Origin: an uncultured Clostridium sp.
GTDB lineage: Bacteria > Bacillota > Clostridia > TANB77 > CAG-508
Assembly (NCBI GenBank): GCA_948465565.1
Contig: CAOJXR010000001.1
Span: forward strand, 248,001-312,000
Direction: 5' to 3'
DNA: 64,000 nt
Below, in pieces: positions 28,958-38,967 of this stretch (the first letter of the stretch is position 1; the number at the start of each line of letters is the position of its first letter). Below the pieces are notes generated by a model. That model worked only from the letters and a program-made list of their open reading frames with translations. It searched no databases and had not been told where the DNA came from. Made by a program: the position numbers and the translations under genes.

Positions 28958-28986
28958 ATTATACAACATTATACAAATATTTTCAA
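28958..28986 (-). promoter_or_regulatory. Promoter of GC-rich unit 4
   Basis: On the minus strand TTGAAA (28986-28981), 17-base spacer, TATAAT (28963-28958). Confidence 0.75.
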
Positions 28987-28995
28987 ATCTACCAT

Positions 28996-29680
28996 TTACG
29001 CTAAAATAACAATTCCACCATAATCATTAATTTCCAATCCATCAAAGTATACTAATTCTAAACCATACTTCTTAACAAAATCAACTAAGGTATCTTTATT
29101 TCTAAGATAATCTATATCACCAAATAAAATAAACTTACCATCAATCACACAGCTAGCCCCACCTATAAAACCTCTCATATTCGTCTTTAAGCCATCTTTA
29201 TCTACCAATCCTATATTATCTTCACTTATCAAAATGCAATCAATATTTCTTGTTTTAAGAGCCTCATATATTCCGAATATCAGATGTAATACACGCATTA
29301 TTTGAAATAACACAAATACTACAATTAGAATAACCTTGATTTACTTGTACTTTCTCAAGTTCATTCTCATTAATATACTCTAAAACCCTTCTATCAGTAT
29401 ATTTAAAATTATGTATTACAAAATTTCCAACTTGGCAAACATTATACCTAATATCCTCTGGATAATTAAGCCCAACCACATCTTCACCAGAAATTCCAAC
29501 TTTCATTTCTAAATTAGGAGCCCTAAACAAAAAATTATTCAATTTAGTGAAAAAAATATCAGGATGTCCAGAAATCTCCTCATAAACACTATCTTGAGGT
29601 ACTATTTCAACTAACTCACCAAATCTGGACAAATATTCTTTTTCAACTTCTCTCATTCTTGAATCTATAATAATTTTCAT
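28996..29680 (-). CDS. DUF6873-like protein, +1 frameshift at CGG
   Basis: Joined from complement(29276..29680) and complement(28996..29274), skipping the C at 29275, it has 227 residues. Frame 0 ends NNACITSDI then CGG (29275-29273) and a stop three codons on; the shifted frame gives SDIGIYEALKTRNIDCILISEDNIGL and continues with GFIGGASCVIDGKFILFGD. The internal repeat of a glycine-rich beta fold (FIGGASCVIDGK) resembles DUF6873 'GME fold' proteins, known to me only by name; function unknown. Its ATG overlaps the stop of the ABC permease (TAATG), so it is the last gene of the exporter operon. Confidence 0.7.
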
Positions 29681-32112
29681 TATTCAACACTCTTCAAACT
29701 TTCTATCATATCAATTTTTTTAAGCACAAAATGAATAATATAATTAACAGTCAAAGAAAATATAGTCGTTATAACAGCAGCAAAAACATAACTTTGTGGC
29801 AATATTCTTCTAATAAATCTAAGTTTATCAATTTCAACACTAGCAACAATCATATCAGTCAAGAAATATCCAAAAACTAAACCAATTATAACACCAAAAG
29901 CTGTAAAAACTAAATTCTCCTTATTAATATAATTATCTACCTCTTTATCATAAAACCCTAAAACCTTCAAAGTAGCAATTTCTCTCTGTCTTTCGCCAAT
30001 ATTTATATTAGCCAAATTATATAAAACAACAAAAGCAAGCAATGCAGACGCAACAATCAAAATAATAACAACATAGTTCAAAGAGCCTAACATATCTTTA
30101 ATTGCATTCATCATATCAGAAATCATCGATACAGATGCCACACCATTTATATTTAAAAGCTTTTCAGATAAATTATCTTTTTCATCCTTTGAAATCTCCT
30201 TAACATCTAGCAAAAGCATATTAGTCTTATAACTCTTGACATTTGCTTCATAAAACTCCTTAGACATATATATATAATTAGAAACATAATTTTCTGCAAT
30301 TCCTGTAACTTTAAAAGAATACTCTAAATTATCATTATCAATTAAAACAACACTATCTCCAACTTTTGCGTCCACAAACTCTGCAATCTTATCAGAAATA
30401 ATAATTCCTTCATTGCTAATATTAAGTTTTTCATGAGTTTCAACATCCTTTAAATTACACATTTTCTCAAAATCAGGAATACTATCAGGAATAAAAATAG
30501 CAGTATCATAATTAGCTTCACTTCCTTTAATCTTAACAGAAGAAGCACATACCTTTGAATAACCATTAATATTCTCATCTGTTTTTACTAAATTTTCTAC
30601 CTCATACATAGCAGCATTATTTGAAAGAGAAATAGACATATCATATGTAAAAATATCACCATATTGTGATTCAGGAATATCTAAAACAGAATCACGTAAT
30701 CCAAAACCTGTAACCATTAATCCTGTACAGCCAGCAATACCTACAACAGTCATAATCGCTCTTTTCTTGTATCTAAAAATATTTCTCGTAGTAACCTTTT
30801 TAGAAAAATTCAACCTTTTCCAAAAGAATGTACATCTCTCAAGCCAAATCTTCTTACCATTTTTAGGAGCTTTAGGTCTCATAAGAACAGCAGGCATATT
30901 TTTTAGTTCTTTTATTGCCACAACAATTGTAGCTCCACAAATACATAAAAATGCAATAATCAATCCTTGTAAACCAACATCTAACCTATATGCAGTATAA
31001 AATTCTGGTATTGTATATATTGCACTATATATATTCCAAACAATATTAGGTATCAAATAAAAACCTACTGTCATTCCCAAGAAACCACCAATCATACAAG
31101 CAAGAAAAGCATATAAAATATATTTTATAATTATTTGCCCATTAGTATATCCTAAAGCCTTTAATGTTCCAATTTCTGTTCTCTCTTCCTCAATCATTCT
31201 TGTCATTGAAGTCAAACTAATAAGAACAGCCACTAAATAAAATATAACAGGAAATAGTTTAGAAATATTGGTAATCGTAGTTATTGCATCAACAATATTA
31301 GTATATCCCAAATTATCCTTTCTTGTTCGTACAAACCATTTAAGCATTTGATCACTATTTTCTTTTTCCTCAGCCATATCTTCAACTCTTTGAACAACAG
31401 GATTAACTCTAGCCCAATATTCATCACTATTTGCTTTTAACTCTTTTGCTCCACTAACTCTAGCATATACATTTGTATAATAATTTAAATTTATAACATC
31501 ATCCCTTGTATAAATATAACAACCAATCGTACCATTTCCAACAGATGTATTACCTCTCTCATTAGAAATATATAATGGAGTTTCAGTTATACCAACAATT
31601 GTAAGAGTTTTCTCAACAAATAACAAACTACCATCAAAATTAATATCATCATTTTCAACAACAACTGTCTTCCCAATATAATTTGACATATTATCAACTA
31701 TCGAATATTTACAATCCAACAAACATTCATCTGACTTCTCTGGTAATCTTCCCTCAATAACTACTGGAACATTCATATTCTCATTATACTCAATTACCTT
31801 ACAAACACTTTCTTTATCCTCAATCTTTACAATAGTATCTTTTGTTTGGACACCCTCTACACTCTCTATTCCATCAATATTCTTAATTTCATTTATATCA
31901 TTCTCTGTAAATCCCATAGTTGAAACAATATCTATATCAAACAAATTTGATGAATCTGCATATTCATCAAAACTATCCTTCATATCAGGTCCAGTAGCAA
32001 CTAACCCCGAAAAAAAGCCAACACCAAGAAAAGCCATAATCAAAATTGATATAAACCTTCTTCTTGTTTTAACTATTACTTTTAAATTATTCTTCCACAA
32101 AGACTTTTTCAT
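29680..32112 (-). CDS. FtsX-like ABC transporter permease
   Basis: About 810 residues; start at ATG 32112 after AAGGAG. Architecture: one N-terminal helix, a large extracytoplasmic domain, three helices with an FtsX domain (FPVIFYLVAVLISLTSMTRMIEEERTEIGTLKALGYTNGQI), a linker helix, a second extracytoplasmic domain and a second FtsX domain (GERQREIATLKVLGFYDKEV). The paired ERxEIGxLKALG coupling motifs contact the ATPase next door. Likely moves lipid, peptide or antibiotic out of the membrane. Confidence 0.9.
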   Translation of the reverse strand: MKKSLWKNNLKVIVKTRRRFISILIMAFLGVGFFSGLVATGPDMKDSFDEYADSSNLFDIDIVSTMGFTENDINEIKNIDGIESVEGVQTKDTIVKIEDKESVCKVIEYNENMNVPVVIEGRLPEKSDECLLDCKYSIVDNMSNYIGKTVVVENDDINFDGSLLFVEKTLTIVGITETPLYISNERGNTSVGNGTIGCYIYTRDDVINLNYYTNVYARVSGAKELKANSDEYWARVNPVVQRVEDMAEEKENSDQMLKWFVRTRKDNLGYTNIVDAITTITNISKLFPVIFYLVAVLISLTSMTRMIEEERTEIGTLKALGYTNGQIIIKYILYAFLACMIGGFLGMTVGFYLIPNIVWNIYSAIYTIPEFYTAYRLDVGLQGLIIAFLCICGATIVVAIKELKNMPAVLMRPKAPKNGKKIWLERCTFFWKRLNFSKKVTTRNIFRYKKRAIMTVVGIAGCTGLMVTGFGLRDSVLDIPESQYGDIFTYDMSISLSNNAAMYEVENLVKTDENINGYSKVCASSVKIKGSEANYDTAIFIPDSIPDFEKMCNLKDVETHEKLNISNEGIIISDKIAEFVDAKVGDSVVLIDNDNLEYSFKVTGIAENYVSNYIYMSKEFYEANVKSYKTNMLLLDVKEISKDEKDNLSEKLLNINGVASVSMISDMMNAIKDMLGSLNYVVIILIVASALLAFVVLYNLANINIGERQREIATLKVLGFYDKEVDNYINKENLVFTAFGVIIGLVFGYFLTDMIVASVEIDKLRFIRRILPQSYVFAAVITTIFSLTVNYIIHFVLKKIDMIESLKSVE

Positions 32113-32127
32113 TACCACTCCTTAAAC

Positions 32128-32829
32128 TTACCATTCTATCTCTTCTATAGAAATAGGATTATCATTAACAACTATTTTCTCAGCCATACCATTTTTAAAA
32201 TGAATAACTTTATCAGCCATAGGCGCAATCGCAGCATTATGTGTAATAATTATAACAGTCATTTTCTCGTTTCTAGCCATATCCTGCAATAATTTCAAAA
32301 TACTCTTACCAGTCTTATAATCTAGTGCCCCAGTAGGCTCATCACAAAGCAATAACTTGGGATTTTTGGCAATAGCCCTTGCAATAGCCACTCTTTGTTG
32401 TTCTCCACCAGATAATTGAGAAGGAAAATTATCTTTTCTTTCTTCAAGACCAACTTTATTTAAAATTTCATCAACATCCAAAGCATCCACACAAAGTTGA
32501 GTAGCAAGCTCAACATTCTCCTTTGCAGTAAGATTTTGAACCAAATTATAAAATTGAAAAACAAATCCAATATCATTTCTTCTATACTTAACTAATTGCT
32601 TATTATTTAACTTAGTAATATCTTTTCCATCAACATAAACGTTTCCAGAAGTTACTGTATCCATACCACCTAAAATATTAAGAGTTGTTGTCTTTCCTGC
32701 ACCACTTGGGCCAACAATAACAACAAGTTCTCCTCTATTTATTTGAAAGTTTGTATTATCTAACGCATCAATAATAACTTCACCCATTTTATACTTTTTA
32801 TTAACATTCTCAAATTCAATATACTCCAA
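32128..32829 (-). CDS. ABC transporter ATP-binding protein of the LolD/MacB type
   Basis: Partner of the FtsX-like permease. About 233 residues: Walker [16 protein letters not shown]-loop [20 protein letters not shown], signature [15 protein letters not shown], Walker [14 protein letters not shown]-loop IIITHNAAI. The start is TTG 32829 (LEYIEFENV) because AGGAGG lies 9 bases upstream. The open frame runs 39 bases further and that extension would contain a CGG codon; the start choice therefore keeps CGG outside the coding region. Confidence 0.92.
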   Translation of the reverse strand: MEYIEFENVNKKYKMGEVIIDALDNTNFQINRGELVVIVGPSGAGKTTTLNILGGMDTVTSGNVYVDGKDITKLNNKQLVKYRRNDIGFVFQFYNLVQNLTAKENVELATQLCVDALDVDEILNKVGLEERKDNFPSQLSGGEQQRVAIARAIAKNPKLLLCDEPTGALDYKTGKSILKLLQDMARNEKMTVIIITHNAAIAPMADKVIHFKNGMAEKIVVNDNPISIEEIEW

Positions 32830-32996
32830 TTCTATAAGCCTCCTCAACCGACAAAATTCTCTACGCAAATTTTATAATAGCAACATTAAATTAATATTAA
32901 AATAATATCACAAAACACAAAAATGTACACTATATTGAAAAAAATAAAATTTAATAATATAATTTCTGTATTAAAGAAAACAAGGTGGTGAAACAA

Positions 32997-34001
32997 ATGA
33001 TAAACCGTGAAGACAATCCAAGCTTTTTAAACGACTTTTTAGACTATTCTTCAACAATTTTAAATAAATCTCCAAATACAATGAAAGAATATAATTATGA
33101 TATAAATCACTTTTTAAGATTTATAAAATATAAATTTAGTATGGCAAATATGGATGACGAAACAGGTCTATCTAAAGTAATTGTAAATGATTTAACTCTA
33201 GACACAATTGCCAAAATACAACTAGAAGATATCCATGCCTTTTTAGGATACATGAAAGAAACATTTAGTAGCAAACCAGCCACTCTATCACGAAAAATAT
33301 CAAGTCTACGCGTATTCTTCCAATATCTTTGCAACAAAACAAAAAGAATTCCCAACAATCCATGTATAGACTTAGAAACACCTAAACTAGGTAAAAGACT
33401 ACCTAAATATTTAAGTTTAGAACAAAGTCAAAAATTATTACAAGTTTCCCAAACTCCTCCACCAGCAACACACGGAAATCATGACAACTCAAGTAGAAAC
33501 TTTGCAATAATAACTCTATTTTTAAACTGTGGTATGCGTCTTTCTGAATTAGTAGGAATTAATATAAAAGACATCGACTTTTCTGAAAAAAAGTTAAATG
33601 TTATAGGTAAAGGAAATAAAGAACGTACAATATACTTAAATAAGGCTTGTATGGAAGCAATTAATAACTACCTTGACAATGGCAGACCCAAAGAAGGAAT
33701 AAAATTTGAATCTAGAAATGCATTATTTTTAAGCGAACAGCGCAAACGTATAAGTAATAGAACTGTACAATATATTGTAAAAGAAGAATTACAATTAGCT
33801 GGAATCGACCCAAATAAATATTCTGTACATAAATTAAGGCACACTGCTGCAACACTTATGTATAAATACGGAAATGTTGATATTCGTGCATTGCAAGAAT
33901 TATTAGGTCACGAAAGTATCTCAACAACAGAAATATATACTCACGTAGACAATGAACAAATCAGAAATGCAGTTGAAAGCAATCCACTATCAAAAGAATA
34001 G
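32997..34001 (+). CDS. Tyrosine recombinase, XerC/XerD type
   Basis: 334 residues; start at ATG after AAGGTGGTG. N-terminal SAM-like core-binding domain (SPNTMKEYNYDINHFLRFI) and C-terminal catalytic domain with GMRLSELVGI (Arg), IGKGNKERTIYL (Lys), HKLRHTAATLMY (His, Arg), GHESISTTEIYTHV (His, Tyr nucleophile). Length fits chromosome-dimer resolvases rather than phage integrases, and the gene is next to coaD rather than to mobile genes. No attachment site recognised. Confidence 0.88.
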   Translation: MINREDNPSFLNDFLDYSSTILNKSPNTMKEYNYDINHFLRFIKYKFSMANMDDETGLSKVIVNDLTLDTIAKIQLEDIHAFLGYMKETFSSKPATLSRKISSLRVFFQYLCNKTKRIPNNPCIDLETPKLGKRLPKYLSLEQSQKLLQVSQTPPPATHGNHDNSSRNFAIITLFLNCGMRLSELVGINIKDIDFSEKKLNVIGKGNKERTIYLNKACMEAINNYLDNGRPKEGIKFESRNALFLSEQRKRISNRTVQYIVKEELQLAGIDPNKYSVHKLRHTAATLMYKYGNVDIRALQELLGHESISTTEIYTHVDNEQIRNAVESNPLSKE

Positions 34002-34016
34002 TTAAAGGAGTAAATT

Positions 34017-34487
34017 ATGGAAAAAATAGGATTTTATGCAGGAAGTTTTGACCCATTCACAAATGGTCATTTACATGTCGTAAAGGTTTCTGCAAAACTT
34101 TTTGATAAAGTTATAATAGGAATTGGTATAAACCCAACTAAAAAAAGAAGATTTGATACAAACGAGATGGCCCAAGCAATACGCAAAACATTACAACGTG
34201 AAGGACTATTAAATGTTGATGTAATTTCGTATGACAATTTATCCTTCCAAACAGCCATAGAAAATAATGCAAGCTTTTTAATAAGAGGAATTAGAAATGG
34301 TATAGATTATGACTTTGAAGAAACACTAGCAACCTTTAATCACGAAATGGCAAATCTAGATACTATCTATGTTCGTGCAGGTGAAGTCGGCCCAATAAAC
34401 TCTACAATGATAATGGATTTATTAAGAAATAATGCAGATGTTTCAAAATTCTTACCTATAGAAATAATAAATGTTGTAAAAAAATAA
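34017..34487 (+). CDS. coaD: Phosphopantetheine adenylyltransferase
   Basis: 156 residues, fourth step of coenzyme A synthesis. GSFDPFTNGHLHVV holds the nucleotide-binding T/HxGH motif; IRGIRNGIDYDFEETLATFNHEM and SSTMI-type NSTMIMDLLR are typical CoaD. It follows the recombinase gene by 15 bases with AAAGGAG before ATG, so the two are cotranscribed. Confidence 0.95.
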   Translation: MEKIGFYAGSFDPFTNGHLHVVKVSAKLFDKVIIGIGINPTKKRRFDTNEMAQAIRKTLQREGLLNVDVISYDNLSFQTAIENNASFLIRGIRNGIDYDFEETLATFNHEMANLDTIYVRAGEVGPINSTMIMDLLRNNADVSKFLPIEIINVVKK

Positions 34488-34491
34488 AAAC

Positions 34492-34530
34492 AAGCCTTAA
34501 ATTTAGTTTTTACTAGATTTAAGGCTTCAC
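34492..34530. terminator. Bidirectional terminator
   Basis: Sixteen-pair stem AAGCCTTAAATTTAGT with its complement; A and T runs on both sides serve coaD and the convergent glycosyltransferase gene. Confidence 0.9.
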
Positions 34531-34534
34531 TAAT

Positions 34535-36121
34535 TTATTCACATTTACCTTCAACAGTTTTTTTATCTCTTAAAATAACATCTTTAATACTAATTGCTGC
34601 AACTGGCATAATCGCCACAACATATGGAATTATATATCTAGACTTTCCTTCCCACAAAGTATGAAACATAAATCCGCCAATAAAAATAGTAATCAAAAGT
34701 AAAACTTCCAAAGAAACATTCTTTCTATTTTGCAATAAAAATAGTAAACAACATCCACATGACAATATAATTAAAGCCTTTTGATAAAAATTAATTGGTT
34801 CAGCTAAACTTTCTACTGGAAAAGGATTAAATTCCTCATTCGTAACTAGAGAATTTACTCCCCTAACATAATCCATAATCGAATATGTTCTTCCATCAAC
34901 ATTGTAAAATATAGATGCATATGTATTTTCTGTCCACATAGACGCAGTCTTCATAACATAAAAATTAAACGCATATCCTGGATTTCTAAGCAAATATCCA
35001 GCTCTAACTTTAATTTTACCTAAATATTCTTCCTTTGCCATATCTGGATTACGTATTGCAGGCTCTGAAATTTGCTCATTATACCAACCATTTGCCCTAT
35101 AACTCTCCTCCATTGACATAAGCAAGTAACTAACATATGGACAAGACTTATTTTTATCAAGCTCCCATTTATCACTATAGTAATTCTTAATAATAGTTGA
35201 TGGTAAAAATGCAATAAATATATACACTCCAACTACAACAATCTCAATCATTTTGCTCTTTACTGTTTTTGTGGTAAAGTCCTGCAACAAATTCATCAAT
35301 AAATACATTATTATTGCAATAATAAAAATCAAACTATTCATTCTAACCATATATGCAACAGCCATTGCAAGTCCTGAAAAAATAGCATATCTAATCTTCT
35401 TTGTATCAATATATTTCATCACAAAATATACTGCAAGTAAACCAAACGCAAGTCCTAAAATATCACCATAAACAAATGTAGAAAGTAATGGCAAAGAAAC
35501 AAAAGTAAACAACATTGTAAACAATAAAACTTTATTAGTCTCATATTTTTTAGAAATCTGGTTATTTATTTTATACATCGCAAACACTATCAGTATATTT
35601 CCAATAAGATTTAAAATTCTAAGAAACTCCATTATATCAAAATGTATTATTCTAAAAAATAAACTATAAAAAAAAGCAAGTGGAATCTGTTGTGGATATG
35701 TTTGCATATATTCACGAAGCGGCATTCCCAAATATGTATTTGAGGTCAATACTTCCTCAACATTTCCTTCATACATTGCTTGCGCTAAATTCGCAACATG
35801 AACAGAATCCGCTCCAACTTTTGGATTAACATTTAACAACCATATAACATTTAATATTATATATAAAGAAAAACCACCCCAAAACAAAAATTTTCTAAGT
35901 TCACTTTTCTTCTCTGAACAATCTTTATATAAATATTTATTTAAAAATCTTGTACCAAAAAATATCAGCAATACAACTACTATTAACCCCAAAATATATA
36001 TAAAACTATTAGGACCAGTTATAGCTTCTTCAGAAGTATTAAGCCTAGTTGTAAATATAAAATTCAATATTGCAATTACTGACAATAAAACTACTCCAAA
36101 TATATAAATTATCTTTTTCAT
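34535..36121 (-). CDS. Polytopic glycosyltransferase-like membrane protein (GT39/GT-C type)
   Basis: 528 residues with about ten membrane helices. An extracytoplasmic loop after the second or third helix has NPKVGADSVHVANLAQAMYEGN, the site where GT-C enzymes carry acidic catalytic residues; a large soluble loop follows near residues 300-420. These features match GT-C glycosyltransferases that use lipid-linked sugars. Acceptor unknown. Confidence 0.65.
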   Translation of the reverse strand: MKKIIYIFGVVLLSVIAILNFIFTTRLNTSEEAITGPNSFIYILGLIVVVLLIFFGTRFLNKYLYKDCSEKKSELRKFLFWGGFSLYIILNVIWLLNVNPKVGADSVHVANLAQAMYEGNVEEVLTSNTYLGMPLREYMQTYPQQIPLAFFYSLFFRIIHFDIMEFLRILNLIGNILIVFAMYKINNQISKKYETNKVLLFTMLFTFVSLPLLSTFVYGDILGLAFGLLAVYFVMKYIDTKKIRYAIFSGLAMAVAYMVRMNSLIFIIAIIMYLLMNLLQDFTTKTVKSKMIEIVVVGVYIFIAFLPSTIIKNYYSDKWELDKNKSCPYVSYLLMSMEESYRANGWYNEQISEPAIRNPDMAKEEYLGKIKVRAGYLLRNPGYAFNFYVMKTASMWTENTYASIFYNVDGRTYSIMDYVRGVNSLVTNEEFNPFPVESLAEPINFYQKALIILSCGCCLLFLLQNRKNVSLEVLLLITIFIGGFMFHTLWEGKSRYIIPYVVAIMPVAAISIKDVILRDKKTVEGKCE

Positions 36122-36257
36122 TATAATTCTCCCAAAATAAATTCTAAAAAATTATATCACATAAAAAATAGATAATAAACAATCTTTAAAAATTAATTTA
36201 AATAAAAAGTATATATAAAGCCAAAAAAGTAAACAATAAATCTAGGTGGTGATAATA

Positions 36258-36431
36258 ATGACAAATAAAGAACTTCTATATGTTGAAGATGCTTTAGGAC
36301 ATGAAAAATTTATGAAATCATGTAGCCAAAAAACATCAAGTAAATTAACTGACCCTACACTTTCTGCCTATGTTGCAGAATTACAACAAAAGCACACAGA
36401 AATTTACAACAAATTTTTAAACTTATTATAA
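36258..36431 (+). CDS. Small spore coat protein (CotF-related)
   Basis: 57 residues, start MTNKELLYVEDALGHEKFM after AGGTGGTG. Short helical pair pattern ELLYVEDALGHE ... LQQKHTEIYNKFLNLL resembles Clostridia spore-coat homologues paired with a CotF-like gene, which follows here 10 bases downstream. Confidence 0.7.
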   Translation: MTNKELLYVEDALGHEKFMKSCSQKTSSKLTDPTLSAYVAELQQKHTEIYNKFLNLL

Positions 36432-36441
36432 GGAGGATTCT

Positions 36442-36687
36442 ATGGAAGACAGAGATTTAATGGAAAATGAATTATTAGTAATAAAAGGAGTTTGCGACCT
36501 TTATCTTCATGGCACTATAGAATCAACTACAGCAGAAGTTCATAGTGCTTTTAAATGTGCATTAAATGAAACATTAGATATTCAAAATAAAATTTATAAC
36601 TTAATGGCTGAAAAAGGTTGGTATAAAACTGAACTTGCAGACCAAGCAAAAATAGATTGTGCAAAACAAAAATACGCAAATCAATAA
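36442..36687 (+). CDS. Spore coat protein, CotF-like
   Basis: 81 residues, mostly helical (MEDRDLMENELLVIKGVCDLYLHGTIE ... ALNETLDIQNKIYNLMAEKGWY). The C-terminal stretch with the pattern NKIYxxMxxKGWY is typical of CotF-like coat proteins. AAGGAGG precedes the ATG. Two-gene operon with the 57-residue protein, ended by the next terminator. Confidence 0.8.
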   Translation: MEDRDLMENELLVIKGVCDLYLHGTIESTTAEVHSAFKCALNETLDIQNKIYNLMAEKGWYKTELADQAKIDCAKQKYANQ

Positions 36688-36693
36688 TAAACA

Positions 36694-36733
36694 AAGTACC
36701 ACAGGTTATAAAAAGCCTATGGTACTTTTCTTT
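36694..36733. terminator. Bidirectional terminator
   Basis: AAAGTACCA/TGGTACTTT stem continued through AGG/CCT with one bulge; between the coat genes and gatD, which converge. Confidence 0.85.
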
Positions 36734-37478
36734 ATTTATTTTCCAAAAATCTACTTAACAATTGTTCCCTGCATTTCTCCTCAAACTCATCATTCAAAGG
36801 CTCCAAATTAACCTCTTCTCCATATTTTCTTTCCAAACTATATTTTATTATATAATCTGTAAGTTTAGGATTTTTAGACAAAAGCGGTCCATGCAAATAT
36901 GTACCAATAACATTGTTTATTCTAAATCCTTCTTTTGAATCCCCAAACTTATTTCCATTTCCAAATAAAACAGAGCCAAAATTCTCTTTTGTATCAAAAG
37001 TTTGTCCTCCATGGTTCTCAAAACCAATAATTTTAGTCTTTTCCCCATCAATTTCTATTTCTAAAACAATATTTCCTATACATCTTTTACTTCTATCCTC
37101 TATTGCCTCTGTATAATAATCAAAAACTTCAAGTCCTGGAATAATCTCACCATCAACACCTTTATAATATTTGCCAAACAATTGATATGAACCACAAATA
37201 AGCAAGAAAAATACTTCCTTATTAACGGCCTCTTTTATCTTGTCCTTATACTGTACAAGGTCTTCTGATAATATTTTCTGCTCGTTATCAGCACCTCCAC
37301 CAGAAAACACAATATCATATGAAGAAAAATCTGGTGCCTTGTCTCCAATAGAATATGTATCAACAATTACAGAAATACCCCTTTTCTCCATTCTATACTT
37401 CAAAACTTTAATATTGCCAATATCTCCATATAAATCTAATATATCAGGATACAAATATAAAATTTTAATTTCTTTCAT
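36732..37478 (-). CDS. gatD: Lipid II isoglutaminyl synthase, glutaminase subunit GatD
   Basis: 248-residue class I glutamine amidotransferase-like domain. FSGGGADNEQK, nucleophile Cys in FFLLICGSYQLFGKYY, and His in IGTYLHGPLLSKNPKLTDYII match GatD. With MurT it amidates D-Glu of lipid II. The genes are adjacent (19 bases apart), as usual. Confidence 0.93.
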   Translation of the reverse strand: MKEIKILYLYPDILDLYGDIGNIKVLKYRMEKRGISVIVDTYSIGDKAPDFSSYDIVFSGGGADNEQKILSEDLVQYKDKIKEAVNKEVFFLLICGSYQLFGKYYKGVDGEIIPGLEVFDYYTEAIEDRSKRCIGNIVLEIEIDGEKTKIIGFENHGGQTFDTKENFGSVLFGNGNKFGDSKEGFRINNVIGTYLHGPLLSKNPKLTDYIIKYSLERKYGEEVNLEPLNDEFEEKCREQLLSRFLENK

Positions 37479-37497
37479 ATATTTTTAGTAATCCTTT

Positions 37498-38832
37498 CTA
37501 TAAATTTTTAGTTCTCTCATTATACTTGATTAATTCTGCTCTTGTATCTTGTACAGATGTATAATTAGCAATTGCATACTTTTTACCTTTTGTCTCATAC
37601 AACTTAGTAACAGCCTCTTCAAGAGTTGCACAAGGAAAAATCTTATCTTCTGGATAACCACTCGTCTTAATTCTAATAGCCATATCAAATGGACGAGTTC
37701 CTGCTGTTATAATTCTATCAACTCCTTGCATATCCTCAAAATTAATATCCCAAATCCAAGAAACATCTTTCCCATCAGCCAAATTATCATTCAAAACAAA
37801 TAACAAATCCTTATTACTTTCATCTTCATTTATCAATCTCAAACTAACATTAGCACCTGTTGGATTTTTAGCCAAATTAACTATTGTATCACACCCACCA
37901 ATCTGCATTTTCTCAAGCCTACCATTGTTAAGTACAAATTTTTCAACTGTTTTCATCACACTATCTTCTGAAACATTATAAACTTTAGCAACAGAAGTAG
38001 CTGCAGCCAAATTATATATAGCATAAATGCTATTAAACTGTGTTTTATACAATCTTTCTTCAATTTTGAATGTTCTATTTTTTAAATCAACATCAGATAA
38101 AATATGATTTATTTGATTATTTCCATAATAGCATGTTGGACACTTAAATCTACCAATATGAGCATATTGGTAATATTCATATGTAAGTCTAGTATTACAA
38201 AATGGGCAGAATTTTCCCTCACCAGCTTCAATTGGTTCTGTAGTAGAATGTTCATATCTATTAACACGATAATAAAAAATATTCTTATTTCTCTTATTCG
38301 CTTTTCCAAGTCTCGCAACATTAGGATCATCCGCATTTAAAATTAATTTTCCAGTATAAGTTTCCAAAAACTTTTGATTTTTCAAAATTATAGATTCAAC
38401 TTCGCCCGCTCTGTCTAATTGGTCTCTAAAGAAATTCAAAACAACCAAACAATCAAGAGGCATCATACTATATAAAACTGGTACATAACTTTCATCTGTT
38501 TCAAAAATTAAGAATTCAGCCTTTACTTTTCCAAAAATCGAACAATTTTTAATCAAAACAGATAAAATTCCTGTTTCCATATTATTTCCTTCAATATTAC
38601 TAACAACTGTTTTTCCACTATCTTTTAAAATTTGTGCTATACAATTATTAGTCATCGTTTTACCATTAGTTCCAGTTACAGCAATTACTTTACCATCTAT
38701 TTTAAAATAATTAAATATCTTTGAATCCCACTTAAATGCCAATTTTCCTGGCAAATTACCACCATGCTTTCCAAAGATTTTTAAAATAAAACATATAAAC
38801 TTTGTTATTAAAACAATTAGAAATTTCTTCAT
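37498..38832 (-). CDS. murT: Lipid II isoglutaminyl synthase, Mur ligase subunit MurT
   Basis: 444 residues: Mur ligase fold with ATP loop VTGTNGKTMTNN, an inserted four-Cys zinc ribbon (CPFC ... CPTC) and the C-terminal DUF1727 domain (NLAKNPTGANVSLRLI; WDINFEDM). These are specific for MurT. Preceded by AGAGGAAAAT. N-terminal hydrophobic stretch seen before the Mur domain, short for a true anchor. Confidence 0.95.
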   Translation of the reverse strand: MKKFLIVLITKFICFILKIFGKHGGNLPGKLAFKWDSKIFNYFKIDGKVIAVTGTNGKTMTNNCIAQILKDSGKTVVSNIEGNNMETGILSVLIKNCSIFGKVKAEFLIFETDESYVPVLYSMMPLDCLVVLNFFRDQLDRAGEVESIILKNQKFLETYTGKLILNADDPNVARLGKANKRNKNIFYYRVNRYEHSTTEPIEAGEGKFCPFCNTRLTYEYYQYAHIGRFKCPTCYYGNNQINHILSDVDLKNRTFKIEERLYKTQFNSIYAIYNLAAATSVAKVYNVSEDSVMKTVEKFVLNNGRLEKMQIGGCDTIVNLAKNPTGANVSLRLINEDESNKDLLFVLNDNLADGKDVSWIWDINFEDMQGVDRIITAGTRPFDMAIRIKTSGYPEDKIFPCATLEEAVTKLYETKGKKYAIANYTSVQDTRAELIKYNERTKNL

Positions 38833-38927
38833 TTATTTTCCTCTTATAATAATTTTTTATCAAACTTCCATGTAAATTATATTTCTAATATAAAAATATG
38901 TCAATGAAAAATATGGTAATATACATA

Positions 38928-38960
38928 AAAAAGAAGTCTATTCAAACTAGACTTCTTTAT
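38928..38960 (-). terminator. Terminator after the GNAT gene
   Basis: AAGAAGTCTA and TAGACTTCTT, seven-base loop, A/T flanks. Confidence 0.85.
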
Positions 38961-38967
38961 ATAAATT

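Noticed and set aside
32830-32868. A longer ABC ATPase including a normal CGG Arg codon
   Set aside because: The extension contains the AGGAGG ribosome binding site of the TTG start and does not match the family; CGG there is upstream of the real gene.
32997-34001. Phage or genomic island integrase
   Set aside because: Length, sequence and linkage to coaD fit a housekeeping Xer recombinase; no phage genes or attachment repeats nearby.
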